64,000 bases of DNA from Chitinophaga pinensis (GTDB lineage: Bacteria; Bacteroidota; Bacteroidia; Chitinophagales; UBA10324): NCBI GenBank assembly GCA_945892775.1, contig CAMDDP010000008.1, positions 18,879 to 82,878 of the forward strand, in the 5' to 3' direction. The translations under genes were made by a program, and so were the position numbers. How positions within the stretch are numbered: the first letter of the stretch is position 1; every line of letters begins with the position of its first letter. A model generated the notes under the pieces. That model was not told where the DNA came from. It saw nothing but the letters and a program-made list of their open reading frames with translations, and did not search any database. This document shows positions 1 to 10,131 of this stretch, piece by piece.

Positions 1-1
1 T

Positions 2-1240
2 AATGTTATATGCGTAGACATCAACGAAGAAAAAGTAAAAAAGCTGCGAGAGGGAAAACTTCCAATTTTTGAACCTGATCTTGAAGTTTTATTTGTCCGA
101 AATATGGAGCGAGGCCGTTTAAAATTCACAACTAACTTGGCTGAAGCAGTTAAAGATGCAAAGATATTGTTTCTAGCCCTACCCACTCCTCCTGGTGAAG
201 ACGGCAGTGCTGACTTGTCTTATATTTTAGGAGTAGCAGAAGAGTTAGGAAAAATAATTGCTGATTACAAAATAATTATTGATAAGAGCACAGTTCCTGT
301 TGGTACTGCTGAAAAAGTTCGAGCTGCTATTTCTAAAAATGCAAAAGTTGAGTTCGATGTAGTGTCAAACCCTGAATTTTTGCGAGAAGGAATTGCAGTG
401 GAAGATTTTATGAAACCTGATAGAGTAGTTATTGGAACCAACAGCGAGAAAGCAAAAAAATTAATGGAGCAATTGTATGACCCCTTTGTTCGTCAAGGCA
501 ATCCTGTAATTTTTATGGATGAGCGAAGTGCCGAAATGACTAAGTATGCAGCAAATGCCTACTTGGCCACCCGAATTTCTTTTATGAATGAAATTGCTAA
601 TCTATGCGAAAAAGTTGGAGCCAATGTCGATTGGGTTCGAAAGGGAATTGGTAGCGATAATCGCATTGGAAAAAGATTTTTGTTTCCCGGAATTGGTTAT
701 GGTGGAAGTTGTTTCCCTAAAGATGTGAAGGCGCTTTATAAAACAGCTGAAGACAATCAATATAATTTTCGCATTCTTGATGCTGTAATGGAAGTGAATG
801 ATATTCAAAAACATGTTTTAGTTGAAAAAATTAGGAATTATTTTGATGGAAATCTTAAAGGAAAAAAAATTGCCTTATGGGGAATTGCCTTTAAACCAAA
901 TACCGATGATATTCGTGAAGCACCATCATTATACATAATGGAAGATTTATTGAAAGAAGGTTGCAGTGTGATAGCCTACGATTCAGAAGCAACAGAAAAT
1001 GCAAAAAAGATTTTTGGAACAACAGTGGAGTTTGCTGATGATATGTATGAAATGCTTAATGGGGCCGATGCATTGGCCATCCTGACCGAATGGGCTGAAT
1101 TCCGAACACCTGATTTTGAAAAGATTGCTTCAAAATTAATGAGCAAAGTAATTTTCGATGGTCGTAATCTTTATGGGTTAGATCAAGCGCGTGAAGCTGG
1201 ATTTTATTACAACAGCATCGGCCGCGAAATTGTTAAGTGA
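2..1240 (+). CDS. ugd: UDP-glucose 6-dehydrogenase, 5' truncated by the window edge
   Basis: The reading frame is open from base 2, so the N-terminus with the first part of the Rossmann fold lies outside the window; an internal ATG at 104 is not the start. The visible part begins in the NAD domain (VDINEEKV, then IFEPDLEVLF). It continues through FLALPTPPGEDGSADLS, the STVPVGT loop and the catalytic-Cys motif GYGGSCFPKD (Cys at bases 710-712), and ends with the UDP-binding domain (WGIAFKPNTDDIREAP). The family oxidises UDP-glucose to UDP-glucuronate using two NAD+. The UXS-like gene two positions downstream would consume that product. Family assignment is firm; the substrate is inferred from motifs and context. 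Confidence 0.95.
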   Translation, partial: NVICVDINEEKVKKLREGKLPIFEPDLEVLFVRNMERGRLKFTTNLAEAVKDAKILFLALPTPPGEDGSADLSYILGVAEELGKIIADYKIIIDKSTVPVGTAEKVRAAISKNAKVEFDVVSNPEFLREGIAVEDFMKPDRVVIGTNSEKAKKLMEQLYDPFVRQGNPVIFMDERSAEMTKYAANAYLATRISFMNEIANLCEKVGANVDWVRKGIGSDNRIGKRFLFPGIGYGGSCFPKDVKALYKTAEDNQYNFRILDAVMEVNDIQKHVLVEKIRNYFDGNLKGKKIALWGIAFKPNTDDIREAPSLYIMEDLLKEGCSVIAYDSEATENAKKIFGTTVEFADDMYEMLNGADALAILTEWAEFRTPDFEKIASKLMSKVIFDGRNLYGLDQAREAGFYYNSIGREIVK

Positions 1241-1289
1241 AGGTAAAAACACCTCTTTGAACCTAGAACTAAAAACTTTGAACTGAATT

Positions 1290-2081
1290 TTGGGACTCGA
1301 TCATCATAGCAAGCCAGAAATTATGTTTCAACAACAGTTGGACAATGCACGGCAATATGTTGTTCCGTTTATTCAACAGTTAAAACCCGAGATAAAAAAT
1401 TTAAAAGTATTGGAAGTTGGTGCAGGTGAAGGTGGTGTATTATGTGCTTTCGCCGAACAAGGTGCGGATTGTGTTGGATTGGAATTAGCCGATTGGCGTG
1501 TAGAGCGTGGAAAAGGATATGCAAAAGATTTTATCAGTCAATATAAATTGAATTTAAGAGTCGGTAATTTTTATGATGAGCAGATACAAAAAGAATTTAT
1601 CGGACAATTTGATGCCATCATTTTAAAAGATGTGATTGAACATTTACCCAATCAAGAAAAAGTAATGAAAATTCTGAAGCAATTCTTAGCCGCCGATGGC
1701 ATTATTTTTTTTGGATTTCCTCCATGGTGCATGCCTTTTGGAGGTCATCAACAAATAACAATTGGCAAACTAGGCAAGATGCCTTACTACCATATTCTAC
1801 CTCGCAGTATTTATAATTTTATTTTAACAACTATTTTGCGTCAATCAAAAATTACAGTGAAAGAATTACTAGAAGTACACGAATCAAAAATTTCTATCAA
1901 TCAGTTTGAGCGTTATATAAAAAGAGCTGGAATGAAAATTCTGAAACGCGAACTATTTCTCATCAATCCTATTTATAAATATAAATTCGGTTTAAAACCA
2001 CGCAAACAAATGCCTATTTTAAAATCCATTCCATACATCAGAGACTTTTTTACAACTTGTTGTTATTATATAGCAGGATAA
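1290..2081 (+). CDS. Class I SAM-dependent methyltransferase
   Basis: A 263-residue protein with a SAM-binding motif I (VLEVGAGEGG, about residues 40-49) and a post-motif acidic stretch (DAIILKDVIEHL, about residues 108-119), typical of class I methyltransferases of the Methyltransf_11/23 type. The frame opens at a TTG at 1290 with an in-frame ATG at 1323; the residues between them (GLDHHSKPEI) look like real protein, so TTG is preferred but not certain. It lies between ugd and the UXS-like gene and probably methylates a sugar or lipid-linked intermediate. The substrate cannot be read from the sequence. Confidence 0.8.
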   Translation: MGLDHHSKPEIMFQQQLDNARQYVVPFIQQLKPEIKNLKVLEVGAGEGGVLCAFAEQGADCVGLELADWRVERGKGYAKDFISQYKLNLRVGNFYDEQIQKEFIGQFDAIILKDVIEHLPNQEKVMKILKQFLAADGIIFFGFPPWCMPFGGHQQITIGKLGKMPYYHILPRSIYNFILTTILRQSKITVKELLEVHESKISINQFERYIKRAGMKILKRELFLINPIYKYKFGLKPRKQMPILKSIPYIRDFFTTCCYYIAG

Positions 2082-2165
2082 ATTTCAACTTCAGTCAATT
2101 CTTATTTTCTTTGTGTACCTAAATAAAAAATTCATTCCCAGTCTGATAGAAAATTAACATAATAA

Positions 2166-3104
2166 ATGAGCAAACGAATTCTAATTACAGGCGCTGCAGG
2201 TTTCATTGGCTCACACTTATGCGACCGCTTTGTTAATGAAGATTTTGAAGTGATAGGAATGGATAACCTCATTACCGGTGACATGCGTAACATCGAACAC
2301 TTGTTCCCAAAAAAGAATTTCGTTTTTTATCATCACGATGTTTCAAAATTTGTGCATGTACCAGATAAGGTAGATTACATTTTGCACTTTGCTTCACCTG
2401 CAAGTCCCATTGATTACCTGCGCTGGCCCATTCAAACCTTAAAAGTTGGTTCACTTGGCACACATAATTTATTGGGGTTGGCAAGAGTGAAGAATGCGCG
2501 AATATTAGTTGCTTCTACTTCTGAAGTTTATGGCGATCCACTTGTGCATCCTCAAACAGAGGAGTACTGGGGAAATGTAAATCCAGTTGGTCCGCGTGGG
2601 GTATATGATGAAGCAAAAAGATTTCAGGAGAGTATCACAATGGCTTATCATACTTACCATGGATTAGAAACGCGTATCATTCGCATCTTTAACACATATG
2701 GCCCACGAATGAGACTGAACGATGGGCGTGTGCTTCCAAATTTTTTCTACCAAGCATTATCTGGCAAAGATTTAACAATTTATGGTGATGGAAGTCAAAC
2801 GCGTTCATTCTGTTATGTTACTGATTTGGTAGAAGGTATTTATCGCCTCCTCTTTAGTGATTATGCCCACCCTGTCAATATAGGAAACCCAGATGAGATA
2901 ACTATAACTCAATTTGCTGATGAAATAATAAAACTTACCGGCACTTCACAAAAAGTTATTTATGAACCATTGCCAAAAGATGACCCTAAACAACGACAGC
3001 CAAATATATCCAAGGCAAGAACATTGTTAGGATGGGAACCAAAAGTGCAGCGTGCCGAAGGATTAAAAATAACTTATGATTACTTTAAAAAAATAATAAA
3101 ATGA
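2166..3104 (+). CDS. NAD-dependent SDR, UDP-glucuronate decarboxylase (UDP-xylose synthase) type
   Basis: A 312-residue extended short-chain dehydrogenase. The nucleotide-binding motif [10 protein letters not shown] is at residues 8-17 and the catalytic Tyr147-x3-Lys151 lies in YDEAKR. The stretches [25 protein letters not shown] and [15 protein letters not shown] are characteristic of UXS enzymes, which decarboxylate UDP-glucuronate to UDP-xylose. Upstream ugd would supply the substrate. It overlaps the next gene by an ATGA, indicating translational coupling. A related UDP-sugar epimerase is the alternative, but the UXS signature is strong. Confidence 0.88.
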   Translation: MSKRILITGAAGFIGSHLCDRFVNEDFEVIGMDNLITGDMRNIEHLFPKKNFVFYHHDVSKFVHVPDKVDYILHFASPASPIDYLRWPIQTLKVGSLGTHNLLGLARVKNARILVASTSEVYGDPLVHPQTEEYWGNVNPVGPRGVYDEAKRFQESITMAYHTYHGLETRIIRIFNTYGPRMRLNDGRVLPNFFYQALSGKDLTIYGDGSQTRSFCYVTDLVEGIYRLLFSDYAHPVNIGNPDEITITQFADEIIKLTGTSQKVIYEPLPKDDPKQRQPNISKARTLLGWEPKVQRAEGLKITYDYFKKIIK

Positions 3105-4396
3105 GCTTGTACGATCAACTAATTAAGAAGGAAGCGAAACTTGCTGTTATTGGTTTAGGATATGTTGGATTGCCAATTGCTTTGGAATTTGCGCGAAAAA
3201 TTTCTGTAATTGGCTTTGATATCAATGCCAAACGCGTTGATATGATGACGAACGGAATTGATCCAAGCAACGAATTAGAAGAATCAGACTTTGAAGGTTG
3301 CGACATTCAATTCACGCACAATATTGATGATTTAAAACAAGCTAATTTTTTCATCGTGGCTGTTCCAACTCCAGTTGACAGTCACAATGTTCCCGATTTA
3401 AAGCCAGTGCTTTCCGCATCTCAAACAATAGGAAAAGTTTTAAAAAAAGGAGATTATGTAGTATTTGAATCAACTGTTTATCCTGGCTGCACTGAAGATG
3501 ATTGCGTTCCTGTGATTGAAAATATTTCAGGATTAAAAAGCATTATTGATTTTAAAATTGGCTATTCTCCTGAAAGAATAAATCCAGGCGACAAAGAACA
3601 TACACTTTCAAAAATCATTAAAGTAGTATCTGGATGCGATTCTGAATCACTAGATGTTATTGCAAAGACTTATGAAATTGTAGTAAAAGTTGGTGTGCAT
3701 CGCGCAGCTTCTATCAAGGTTGCAGAGGCAGCAAAAATTATTGAGAACACACAACGCGATGTAAACATTGCATTGATGAATGAGCTATCTCGAATTTTTG
3801 ACAAAATCGGAATCAACACTTATGATGTTATAGAAGCGGCAAGTACAAAGTGGAATTTTCTAAAATTTTACCCTGGATTAGTTGGCGGTCATTGCATTGG
3901 TGTTGACCCATATTATTTAACTTATAAAGCCAACGCTTTAGGATACGATCCAGAAGTAATTTTATCTGGAAGAAGAATTAATGATGATATGGGCCCCTAT
4001 GTAGCGCGCCGTACGGTTCAATTATTAGCCAAAGCACAAAAAGGAATGAGCCGCTCAAGAGTGCTAATACTTGGCGCCACCTTCAAAGAAAATGTAACGG
4101 ATATTCGCAATTCAAAGGTTGCTGATATTGTGACCGAATTAAAAAACTATTCGCTTAATGTAGAAGTAATAGATCCGAATGCTGACAACGAAGAATTACA
4201 TCATGAATATGGATTTGGTTTAGTAAAAGAACCCTTTGGAAAATACGATGCAGTCATTGTAGCTGTTAATCACAAAGAATATTTATTGTTAGATGAAAAA
4301 TATTTCGAATCAATAATGAATCCAGATGGAGTATTAATAGATGTGAAAGGAATTCTAAGAAATAAAATAAAATCGCTCACTTACTGGGGTTTGTAA
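3101..4396 (+). CDS. UDP-N-acetyl-hexosamine C6 dehydrogenase (WbpO/TviB/WecC family)
   Basis: A 431-residue nucleotide-sugar dehydrogenase. GLGYVGLP near residue 17 is the NAD-binding loop, VAVPTPVD and [11 protein letters not shown] follow, and catalytic Cys265 lies in [14 protein letters not shown]-terminal UDP-binding domain starts at [16 protein letters not shown]. The [11 protein letters not shown] form, rather than the GGSCFPKD of Ugd, marks the UDP-GlcNAc/GalNAc 6-dehydrogenases that make the uronic acid form. The stop overlaps the next ATG by one base. The SDR at 5455 resembles the WbpP/TviC epimerase that usually partners this enzyme, so the pair probably makes an N-acetyl-hexosaminuronic acid donor. 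Confidence 0.9.
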   Translation: MSLYDQLIKKEAKLAVIGLGYVGLPIALEFARKISVIGFDINAKRVDMMTNGIDPSNELEESDFEGCDIQFTHNIDDLKQANFFIVAVPTPVDSHNVPDLKPVLSASQTIGKVLKKGDYVVFESTVYPGCTEDDCVPVIENISGLKSIIDFKIGYSPERINPGDKEHTLSKIIKVVSGCDSESLDVIAKTYEIVVKVGVHRAASIKVAEAAKIIENTQRDVNIALMNELSRIFDKIGINTYDVIEAASTKWNFLKFYPGLVGGHCIGVDPYYLTYKANALGYDPEVILSGRRINDDMGPYVARRTVQLLAKAQKGMSRSRVLILGATFKENVTDIRNSKVADIVTELKNYSLNVEVIDPNADNEELHHEYGFGLVKEPFGKYDAVIVAVNHKEYLLLDEKYFESIMNPDGVLIDVKGILRNKIKSLTYWGL

Positions 4397-5451
4397 TGAC
4401 TACAAAAAAAATATTAATCACAGGCGGCGCAGGATTTATAGGTTCTCATGTAGTACGAAGAATGGTGAATTACTATCCTGACTATCACATTTACAACTTG
4501 GATAAACTCACATACGCTGGTAATCTTGAAAATCTTCGTGACATAGAAAATTCGCCCAACTACACTTTTATTAAGGCTGACATAGTTGATGGAGAAAAAA
4601 TGCATTCACTCTTTAGTGAATATCAATTCGATGCAGTCATTCATTTAGCTGCCGAAAGCCATGTAGACAGAAGCATTTCAAATCCAATGGAATTTATTAC
4701 GACCAATATTGTCGGAACAGTTTCATTATTAAATGCTGCAAAAGCAAATTGGAAAACTTTTGATGAAAAACTTTTTTATCACGTATCAACTGATGAAGTC
4801 TATGGTTCATTGGGAGAAGAAGGATTTTTTACAGAAGAAACAAAGTACAATCCACATTCGCCCTACTCTGCGTCCAAAGCAAGTTCTGACCACTTGGTCC
4901 GGGCCTATCATGATACCTATGGCTTACCAATAAAAATTTCTAATTGCTCAAATAATTATGGAGCCAATCATTTTCCCGAAAAACTAATTCCACTCGCCAT
5001 TCACAATATCAAAAACAACCAGCCCATTCCAGTTTATGGAAAGGGAGAGAATGTGCGCGATTGGTTGTATGTTGAAGATCATGCAACAGCTATTGATCTA
5101 ATTTTTCATAAAGGAAAAGTTGGTGCCACTTACAATATTGGGGGATTCAATGAATGGAAAAATATTGATCTTATTCATTTACTATGTAGAATAATGGATA
5201 AGAAATTAAAAAGAGCCGATGGCACTTCAGCCAAACTAATCACTTATGTAAAAGACAGAGCAGGTCACGATTTACGCTACGCCATTGATGCAACAAAACT
5301 GAATAAAGAATTAGGATGGAATCCTTCGTTACAATTTGAAGAAGGATTAGAAAAAACAGTTGACTGGTATTTAACAAATGAAGATTGGCTCAACCATGTA
5401 ACCAGTGGAGATTATCAGAAATATTATGAAGTTCAATACACGAAAAGATAA
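4396..5451 (+). CDS. rfbB: dTDP-glucose 4,6-dehydratase
   Basis: A 351-residue extended SDR of the usual RmlB length. GGAGFIGSHVVR is near the N-terminus, DKLTYAGNLENL and AAESHVDRSI are RmlB hallmarks, STDEVYG carries the dehydratase Asp-Glu pair, and the catalytic Tyr157-x3-Lys161 is in YSASKASS. RDWLYVEDH and the C-terminal DRAGHDLRYAID complete the signature. It converts dTDP-glucose to dTDP-4-keto-6-deoxyglucose, the branch point toward dTDP-rhamnose. The later steps are encoded at 10877 and 11490. No thymidylyltransferase (rfbA) is in the window. Confidence 0.96.
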   Translation: MTTKKILITGGAGFIGSHVVRRMVNYYPDYHIYNLDKLTYAGNLENLRDIENSPNYTFIKADIVDGEKMHSLFSEYQFDAVIHLAAESHVDRSISNPMEFITTNIVGTVSLLNAAKANWKTFDEKLFYHVSTDEVYGSLGEEGFFTEETKYNPHSPYSASKASSDHLVRAYHDTYGLPIKISNCSNNYGANHFPEKLIPLAIHNIKNNQPIPVYGKGENVRDWLYVEDHATAIDLIFHKGKVGATYNIGGFNEWKNIDLIHLLCRIMDKKLKRADGTSAKLITYVKDRAGHDLRYAIDATKLNKELGWNPSLQFEEGLEKTVDWYLTNEDWLNHVTSGDYQKYYEVQYTKR

Positions 5452-5454
5452 TTG

Positions 5455-6426
5455 ATGTACGAAATAAAATATCATCACACTGATTTATCAAATCAAAGAA
5501 TATTAATTACTGGTGGCGCTGGTTTTATTGGCTCTCATCTTGTTGAATATTTATTGAAACACAACGCAGCTAAGGTTCGTGTTTTAGATAATTTTATTAC
5601 AGGAAGAAAAGAAAATATTGAACTCTTTATAAATCATCCGAATTTTGAATTTATTGAAGGTGACATATGCAATCCACAAGATTGTAAAAGTGCTTGCGAA
5701 GGAATGGACATGCTTCTTCATCAGGCAGCGCTTGGCTCAGTGCCTCGTTCAATTAAAGACCCCATTGCTACCAACAGAATTAATGTGGATGGATTTTTAA
5801 ATATGATGATTGCGGCCCGTGATGCAGGAATAAATAGAGTAGTCTATGCATCTTCATCTTCTGTTTATGGTAATCATCCAGGATTACCGAAAGTAGAAGA
5901 TAAAATAGGTCAACAACTTTCCCCCTACGCGGTTTCAAAATACACTAATGAATTATATGCCCATGTAATTGGATTAAATTATGGAATGAAAATTATTGGA
6001 CTTCGATATTTCAATATTTTTGGACCTAGGCAAGACCCCAATGGACAATATGCCGCCGTGATTCCGAAATGGATTGATATGATAAGAAAAGGTGAGCGAC
6101 CAATTATCAATGGTGATGGAAGTAACACCCGCGATTTCACATTTGTAGAAAATGCAGTTCAGGCAAATATTAAAGCCATGACCACTGAAAATAAAAACGC
6201 TTACGGACAGGTTTACAATATTGCTTGTGGTTTTCAATATTCATTATTAGAATTATTTAATTCTTTAAAAGAAATTATAGGAGCAAGCGTCAACCCAATT
6301 CACGGACCATCTCGAGATGGTGACATTCCCCAATCTTTAGCCGATATAAGCAAAGCAAAAAAACATTTCGGTTACATGCCAGAATTCTCTTTTAAAAAAG
6401 GATTAGAAATTACAGTGAGAGATTAA
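5455..6426 (+). CDS. NAD-dependent UDP-N-acetylhexosamine 4-epimerase (WbpP/TviC-like SDR)
   Basis: A 323-residue extended SDR; ATG at 5455 is preferred to the TTG three bases earlier. [15 protein letters not shown] at about residues 19-33 binds NAD; SSSVYG and Tyr158-x3-Lys162 (in YAVSKYTNELY) form the active site. RYFNIFGPRQDPNGQYAAVIPKW is the stretch seen in WbpP/TviC-type epimerases that act on UDP-GlcNAc or its uronic acid. It starts 3 bases after rfbB and closes the first nucleotide-sugar block. Which of GlcNAc or GlcNAcA is epimerised is not determinable here. Confidence 0.85.
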   Translation: MYEIKYHHTDLSNQRILITGGAGFIGSHLVEYLLKHNAAKVRVLDNFITGRKENIELFINHPNFEFIEGDICNPQDCKSACEGMDMLLHQAALGSVPRSIKDPIATNRINVDGFLNMMIAARDAGINRVVYASSSSVYGNHPGLPKVEDKIGQQLSPYAVSKYTNELYAHVIGLNYGMKIIGLRYFNIFGPRQDPNGQYAAVIPKWIDMIRKGERPIINGDGSNTRDFTFVENAVQANIKAMTTENKNAYGQVYNIACGFQYSLLELFNSLKEIIGASVNPIHGPSRDGDIPQSLADISKAKKHFGYMPEFSFKKGLEITVRD

Positions 6427-6531
6427 GTCTTATTTTTAAAAGAAATGCATTATATGACCTATTAATTGGGTTTATTGAAATTCAACACACCGCATCCAAT
6501 CAAGATTATTAGCGAATGAACATAAGAAGAT

Positions 6532-6539
6532 TATTTTTG
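6532..6539 (+). promoter_or_regulatory. Bacteroidota -7 promoter element (TATTTTTG)
   Basis: An exact TAnnTTTG match 23 bases before the ATG of the SLBB export gene, in the 136-base gap that separates it from the preceding sugar operon. No clear -33 TTG lies at the expected distance. It suggests that the export block has its own transcript. Confidence 0.5.
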
Positions 6540-6562
6540 CGCCTACCTTTTTAACCACCAAT

Positions 6563-8989
6563 ATGAAAATTCTAACCTGCCTTTGTTTATTTCTGGCATT
6601 AATTTCAGGGAACATTAGTGCAAGTGCACAAGATAATTCGAAACAATCATCAGGTATAGCCAATTCATCTTCATTAAATAATTCAAATATTCAAAGTCTA
6701 ATACAAGCAAACGCAAGCAAATTGCAAATGCTGGGCATTAGCGCAACAGATGCACAGAATATTGCAAATCAGGTATTACCACAAATACAAGCCGGCAGCA
6801 TGAGTGTTAATTCCTCTACACCAATAGAACCAACCGCTGTACAAAATGAAGCCCCTGCTACCGATACACAAAATAATAAAGGGAACGACCCACCAAATTT
6901 TCCCAATAATAATCAGCAAGAGAATAAAAATGATCCCGAATTACCAAAAGCAATAATTTTTGGCCAATCTTTTTTTCGCGATAAAAACATTTCAACTTTT
7001 AATCGATCAACAGACATGCAAGCCCCTGATAATTATGTGCTTGGTGTTGGCGATCAATTAACAATTAATATTTGGGGCTATAGCAGCTATAGCGGTAGCT
7101 TTACGGTTGACCAATCAGGTTCTATTCTGCCAACACAAACTGGAAGAATTTATGTAAAAGGACTTGCATTTGCCGATGCAAAAAAACTTATAAAAGGTCG
7201 CTTTTCTACAACCCTTGACATGAGCAATTCTAGTCTTGATGTGTCATTAATTTACAGCCGAGTAATTGGCGTTAACATAGTTGGAGAAGTTTTTGAACCA
7301 GGAAGTTACACCATGTCTGCAACCAATACAGCTTTCAATGCATTAATGGCTGCACAAGGTCCCACTAATATCGGATCGCTTAGAAATATATATGTTAAGC
7401 GTGATGGACAAACAATAAAAACATTGGATGTATACGCTTTTCTGTTAGATCCAAATTCAAAACAAGATTTTTATTTGCAGAATAACGATTACATTTTTAT
7501 TCCTCCCAGCAGCAAAGTGGTTTCCATCTCAGGCGAGGTTTTAAGGCCAAATGGTTTTGAGTTATTAGAAAATGAAAACATCGTTGCGTTGTTAAAATTT
7601 GCTGGTGGAATTACACCAAAAGCATTTATCAATAATATTATTATTCAACGATATGAAGGCATTGAGAATAAATTAATCAGTCTAAATCTAGATAGTTTAT
7701 TAAAAGATAAAGGTGATTTTATTTTAAGAAATGGAGATCAAATAACCATCAACGCTATTCCCGATTTAATCATTAATCAAATAAAAGTTAATGGGCCAGT
7801 AACCTCTCCAGGAATTTATAGTTTCAAAAACGGACAACGAATTTCAGATGTATTGGATAAAAACCCATTACGCAACGATGCCTTATTTAACAAAGGATAT
7901 ATTATTAGAACCAACGACGATTTAACAAAGCAATACATTCCCTTTTCACCCGTAGCTATTATTCAGAATAAAAAATCGTCTGATAATATCTTGTTAAAGA
8001 ATGAAGATGTCATAAACTTTTTTAATAAAGCATCATTCATAGATGATTTTTTAATTGTCGTAAGTGGTGCCGTTAGAACTCCCGGCGATTATTTATACGG
8101 GAACGGAATGAGCTTGGAAGATGCCCTGTATTTTTCTGGTGGATTAAAGCCAGAAGCTGCAAATAATCGAATCGAAATAGCAAGAATAATGGAAGTACAA
8201 CAAGGAAATGGAGTTGTAGCAGTACCTGTAATAATCAAATCTATTTCAATTAATAAAGATTTAACATTAGATGAAACTGCAGCCGGATTTCAACTGCAAC
8301 CTTCAGACCAAGTAACTGTTCGAGTTGCATCAGATTTTGATAAACAAACAATGGTTACAGTTTCGGGTGAAGTTCAATATCCTGGAAACTATGTGATGAT
8401 TAACAGATTAGAAACATGGACTTCAGTTTTAAACAGAGCAGGTGGATTAAGCGCTGCAGCTTATTGTGAAGATGCTTACATCTTTAGAAAAGAAAATGGA
8501 AAGGGGATTATGCTTTCAAATTTAAATAAAGCATTAAAGAAACCAAATTCTAAATATGATTACATTTTAAAACAAGGAGATGAAATTATTATTCCTAAAA
8601 AATCAAATTTAGTTACAATTACAGGGCTTATTAAATTTCCATTTATGGATTCATTAAAACAAATTAATGTTCCATTCTCTAAGGGAAAGCGTGCTAAATT
8701 TTATATAAAACATTACGGGCTTGGGTTTACAAGAAGTGCCACACCAGGTAGAACCTATGTTGTTAATCCAGGGCAAAATGTGAATGATTGCAAAAATTTT
8801 ATTTTTTTTAATTTGTATCCTAAAGTTAAAAATGCTTCCACCATTGTCGCAACAACTACTCCACCTAGAGAATTAAAAATAAAATCAGTAACCAAAAATC
8901 CTATAAATTGGAATCAGGCAATCTCTACTTTTACTGTTAGTCTTACAGGACTTGCAACCATTTTTATTTTACTAACTCGAGTTCCATAA
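6563..8989 (+). CDS. Wza-type polysaccharide export protein with multiple SLBB domains
   Basis: An 808-residue protein with a signal peptide (about residues 1-23, ending SASA|QD) and a Gln/Asn-rich linker to about residue 150. A Poly_export domain starts at YVLGVGDQLTINIWGY (about 158). At least five SLBB-type repeats follow, each beginning with a GEV/GPV/GAV-x-x-PG turn (near residues 238, 320, 406, 497 and 598), and a sixth degenerate one lies near 682. A hydrophobic segment near residues 788-805 ends the protein. Such proteins form the outer-membrane exit pore for capsular or exopolysaccharide. It is much longer than E. coli Wza (about 380 residues), like other multi-SLBB Bacteroidota homologues. 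The Wzz-like partner follows 10 bases downstream. Confidence 0.92.
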   Translation: MKILTCLCLFLALISGNISASAQDNSKQSSGIANSSSLNNSNIQSLIQANASKLQMLGISATDAQNIANQVLPQIQAGSMSVNSSTPIEPTAVQNEAPATDTQNNKGNDPPNFPNNNQQENKNDPELPKAIIFGQSFFRDKNISTFNRSTDMQAPDNYVLGVGDQLTINIWGYSSYSGSFTVDQSGSILPTQTGRIYVKGLAFADAKKLIKGRFSTTLDMSNSSLDVSLIYSRVIGVNIVGEVFEPGSYTMSATNTAFNALMAAQGPTNIGSLRNIYVKRDGQTIKTLDVYAFLLDPNSKQDFYLQNNDYIFIPPSSKVVSISGEVLRPNGFELLENENIVALLKFAGGITPKAFINNIIIQRYEGIENKLISLNLDSLLKDKGDFILRNGDQITINAIPDLIINQIKVNGPVTSPGIYSFKNGQRISDVLDKNPLRNDALFNKGYIIRTNDDLTKQYIPFSPVAIIQNKKSSDNILLKNEDVINFFNKASFIDDFLIVVSGAVRTPGDYLYGNGMSLEDALYFSGGLKPEAANNRIEIARIMEVQQGNGVVAVPVIIKSISINKDLTLDETAAGFQLQPSDQVTVRVASDFDKQTMVTVSGEVQYPGNYVMINRLETWTSVLNRAGGLSAAAYCEDAYIFRKENGKGIMLSNLNKALKKPNSKYDYILKQGDEIIIPKKSNLVTITGLIKFPFMDSLKQINVPFSKGKRAKFYIKHYGLGFTRSATPGRTYVVNPGQNVNDCKNFIFFNLYPKVKNASTIVATTTPPRELKIKSVTKNPINWNQAISTFTVSLTGLATIFILLTRVP

Positions 8990-8999
8990 CTATCACTTA

Positions 9000-10091
9000 A
9001 TGCAAAAAGAGGGTTTAAATAATACTGGTGAAGAGATTGACATCAGTTTTAATAAAATTTTGCAAAGCATTAAAATAAATGCAAAATTCTTATTAAGAAA
9101 ATGGTGGATTCTGATTATTGCATTTGTTATTGGTGGAGGGTTAGGTTGGTTTTATTGTTACTTAAAAGGAACTACCTATACTGCCAATTGCACTTTTACT
9201 GTTCAAGGGCAATCCGCATCTTCCTCCTTATTAAGTTCTGCGCTTTCGCTTGCCTCATCACTTGGAATTTCAAGTAAATCAGGAGGGCCATCTTCTTACG
9301 ACAATAACTTTTTTGCAAATCTGATGAAGTCCAGAAGAATTGTTAAGGAAACATTATTACAAGAAGATACTATTTTAGGCAAACATGATTTATTAGCTAA
9401 TCATTATATTACTATATATGAAATTGATGAAGATTGGGAGGGCCTGCCTTATGAAGGATTTAGATTCAAACATAATAAATTTAATAAATTAACTCGGTTA
9501 GAGGATTCAATTCTTACAACTATTTATGCCTTAATTATTGATGAAAATTTATCTGTTGAATACAGTGTTGACAATCCGTTTAACTCAGGAAAATTTGTTT
9601 CATCGAACTATGAATTATCAAAAAACTTTTTAAAAAAATTACTCGATAATACAAGCACCTATTATCAAAGGGAAATGTATAAGCTTAATACAAGTAATTT
9701 TTCATTGGCTGAAATAAGAGTTGATTCTTTAGCAAATGCTATAAGAGATCTTGACATTAAGGTAGCCAGGTTAAAAGATAATTCGAATAATATGGTTCGT
9801 CAATCTGGATACGTTGATTTAAACTCAGCCATTCGAGATCAATCATTACTTAGCATCCAATATTCATCAGCTGTAAGCAATTTTGAAATTGCAAAGGTTA
9901 CATTATTAGGTCAAACACCAATACTTGACATTATAGATGCCCCCTATTTTTCAACTGACACAAATGTTCCTCTTGTAATACTTACTTCAATAGCCATTGG
10001 AATTTTAATTATGTTCTTAACCGCAACCGGATTAATTTTTTTAAATTTTGTAAGAACCGCTACTTTACATAATTCTGTTTTAAATAGTTAG
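9000..10091 (+). CDS. Wzz/chain-length-determinant family protein without kinase domain
   Basis: A 363-residue inner-membrane protein with a transmembrane helix at about residues 35-55 (WWILIIAFVIGGGLGW), a periplasmic region, and a second helix at about 324-350. This is the Wzz/GumC topology that controls polysaccharide chain length and docks to Wza. The Gly/Ser-rich stretch SSLLSSALSLASSLGISS (about residues 77-94) resembles the loop after the first strand in Bacteroidota homologues. There is no C-terminal Walker kinase domain, unlike the protein at 56927-59383. It sits between the SLBB exporter and the phosphatase gene. Confidence 0.85.
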   Translation: MQKEGLNNTGEEIDISFNKILQSIKINAKFLLRKWWILIIAFVIGGGLGWFYCYLKGTTYTANCTFTVQGQSASSSLLSSALSLASSLGISSKSGGPSSYDNNFFANLMKSRRIVKETLLQEDTILGKHDLLANHYITIYEIDEDWEGLPYEGFRFKHNKFNKLTRLEDSILTTIYALIIDENLSVEYSVDNPFNSGKFVSSNYELSKNFLKKLLDNTSTYYQREMYKLNTSNFSLAEIRVDSLANAIRDLDIKVARLKDNSNNMVRQSGYVDLNSAIRDQSLLSIQYSSAVSNFEIAKVTLLGQTPILDIIDAPYFSTDTNVPLVILTSIAIGILIMFLTATGLIFLNFVRTATLHNSVLNS

Positions 10092-10131
10092 TGTGTTATT
10101 TATTCAAAAAATCTGAATAGCTATTCAACTC